Positions 63,241-64,000 of a stretch of 64,000 nt of DNA are shown here, piece by piece; position 1 is the stretch's first letter, and the number at the start of each line of letters is the position of its first letter. The position numbers were made by a program, and so were the translations under genes. Below the pieces are notes generated by a model, which ran no database searches, was not told where the DNA came from, and worked only from the letters and a program-made list of their open reading frames with translations. This DNA is from Cryptomeria japonica (taxonomy: Eukaryota; Streptophyta; Pinopsida; Cupressales; Cupressaceae), in NCBI RefSeq assembly GCF_030272615.1, contig NC_081410.1:221577415-221641414 (forward strand), written 5' to 3'.

Positions 63241-64000
63241 TGTTGCATTGATGTTTTGTCATTGATGTCAACACTAACTGATTTGGATGGTTATCGACAA
63301 ACAAGTTTTGGTTACCGGTAGAAGATCTAGTGTTACCGACAGTAGAGATTATCTATTGACACTTTCAACATGTTTGGATCAGTGAAGTATATTGGATTTC
63401 ATGAGTTATATGCTCCATGAGCATGTTTTGGTCAGTTGGTATTGGCTTGGTAATTGGATGTTATCATACACTCTGGTAAACCCTTACCAGCACTGGTTTA
63501 AGGCTATACCGACAGAGCTTTCATTAAGGAATTGTGACAGGATGCACAATTGGTGTTGGTGCATCTTCTTTGAGGATTTTAGGATGCTGAAGATGTTTGT
63601 TGATCATGCCTCAAATGCTTGAAGACATTGCTTTGGTGTGGTGGACCCAGAATAGGTCTGGTACCTATCTAGGTTATGGACTGTTATCATGCTAGTGTGT
63701 ACTCTACACGTTACTTGGATGATTCAAGATGATTTATGGATTTGTTCTTAAGCCGACATGGCATATCATTGTAAATGGAATTATGTAATGATATTATTTT
63801 AATATCTTAGGCGGCCGACCTAATTGGTTTAGGCCTTAGGGTTTGTATAAATAAGAGAAAGAAACTCTTTGTAAAGTATCATGGTTATTAGAAAGGTCAC
63901 GATCAAGGAATGTAATGTGCGAATATTGTAATATCATTCAGGCAGAGGAGTTGTCGATCATTGGTGATCGAATTGGATTCAAAAGAGGATTTAGTCCTCC
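63241..64000 (+). repeat. Copia-like LTR, cut by the window edge
   Basis: It may start TGTTGCATTGATGTTTTGTC at 63241; accggt and accgac words recur. A TATA box (TATAAATA) lies at 63846-63853, followed by the transcribed part. Neither the other LTR nor a PBS is in view. Start is approximate. Confidence 0.5.

Overview
The window is plant nuclear DNA built almost entirely from transposable elements in various stages of decay, with no gene that reads as intact. The very large AT-rich spacers, Tat- and Athila-lineage Ty3/gypsy elements, an L1-type LINE, a broken PPR gene and Copia LTRs rich in accggt words suggest a large-genome seed plant. A conifer or other gymnosperm is my best guess from general look, but no single feature proves it.

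Layout. 1-8207 (+): the 3' part of a Tat-lineage Ty3/gypsy element (end of pol, long 3' region, polypurine tract, 3' LTR). 8208-10007: non-coding DNA and a microsatellite. 10008-22823 (-): a complete Tat element with two LTRs of 1659 and 1671 bp, PBS, a single-frame polyprotein with three TGA stops, a polypurine tract and a long 3' region. 22824-33015: microsatellite, perfect and imperfect tandem duplications, then a 6-kb tract rich in ACTGTC/GACAGT words. 33016-35748 (-): an unrecognised broken ORF, a zinc-knuckle Gag remnant and a Copia-like LTR. 37050-46500 and 52980-53450: a diverged segmental duplication holding two copies of a small exon, with a PPR pseudogene between them. About 46510-52975 (-): a full-length but broken L1-like LINE. 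About 57200-63230 (+): a badly decayed Athila-like element. 63241-64000: the start of a Copia-like LTR running off the edge.

The most interesting system is shared by the two Tat elements. Each carries, between integrase and 3' LTR and on the opposite strand, a plant mobile domain (PMD) gene. In both cases the gene can be read as a 25-27 codon exon 1, a phase-0 intron 1 that contains a short tandem-repeat array built on a GC palindrome (AGCGCT-type in one, GGCGCC in the other), and a long PMD exon followed by a low-complexity and coiled-coil tail. The second copy has a further 80-bp intron that restores the reading frame exactly. The two proteins are clearly different, so the architecture is older than either insertion. 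Extra ORFs, including antisense ones, are known in Tat elements; the conserved spliced structure with intron-borne repeats is what deserves checking.

Decay pattern: premature stops in the Tat elements are overwhelmingly TGA or TAG at places where CGA or CAG is expected, as deamination of methylated CG and CHG cytosines would give.
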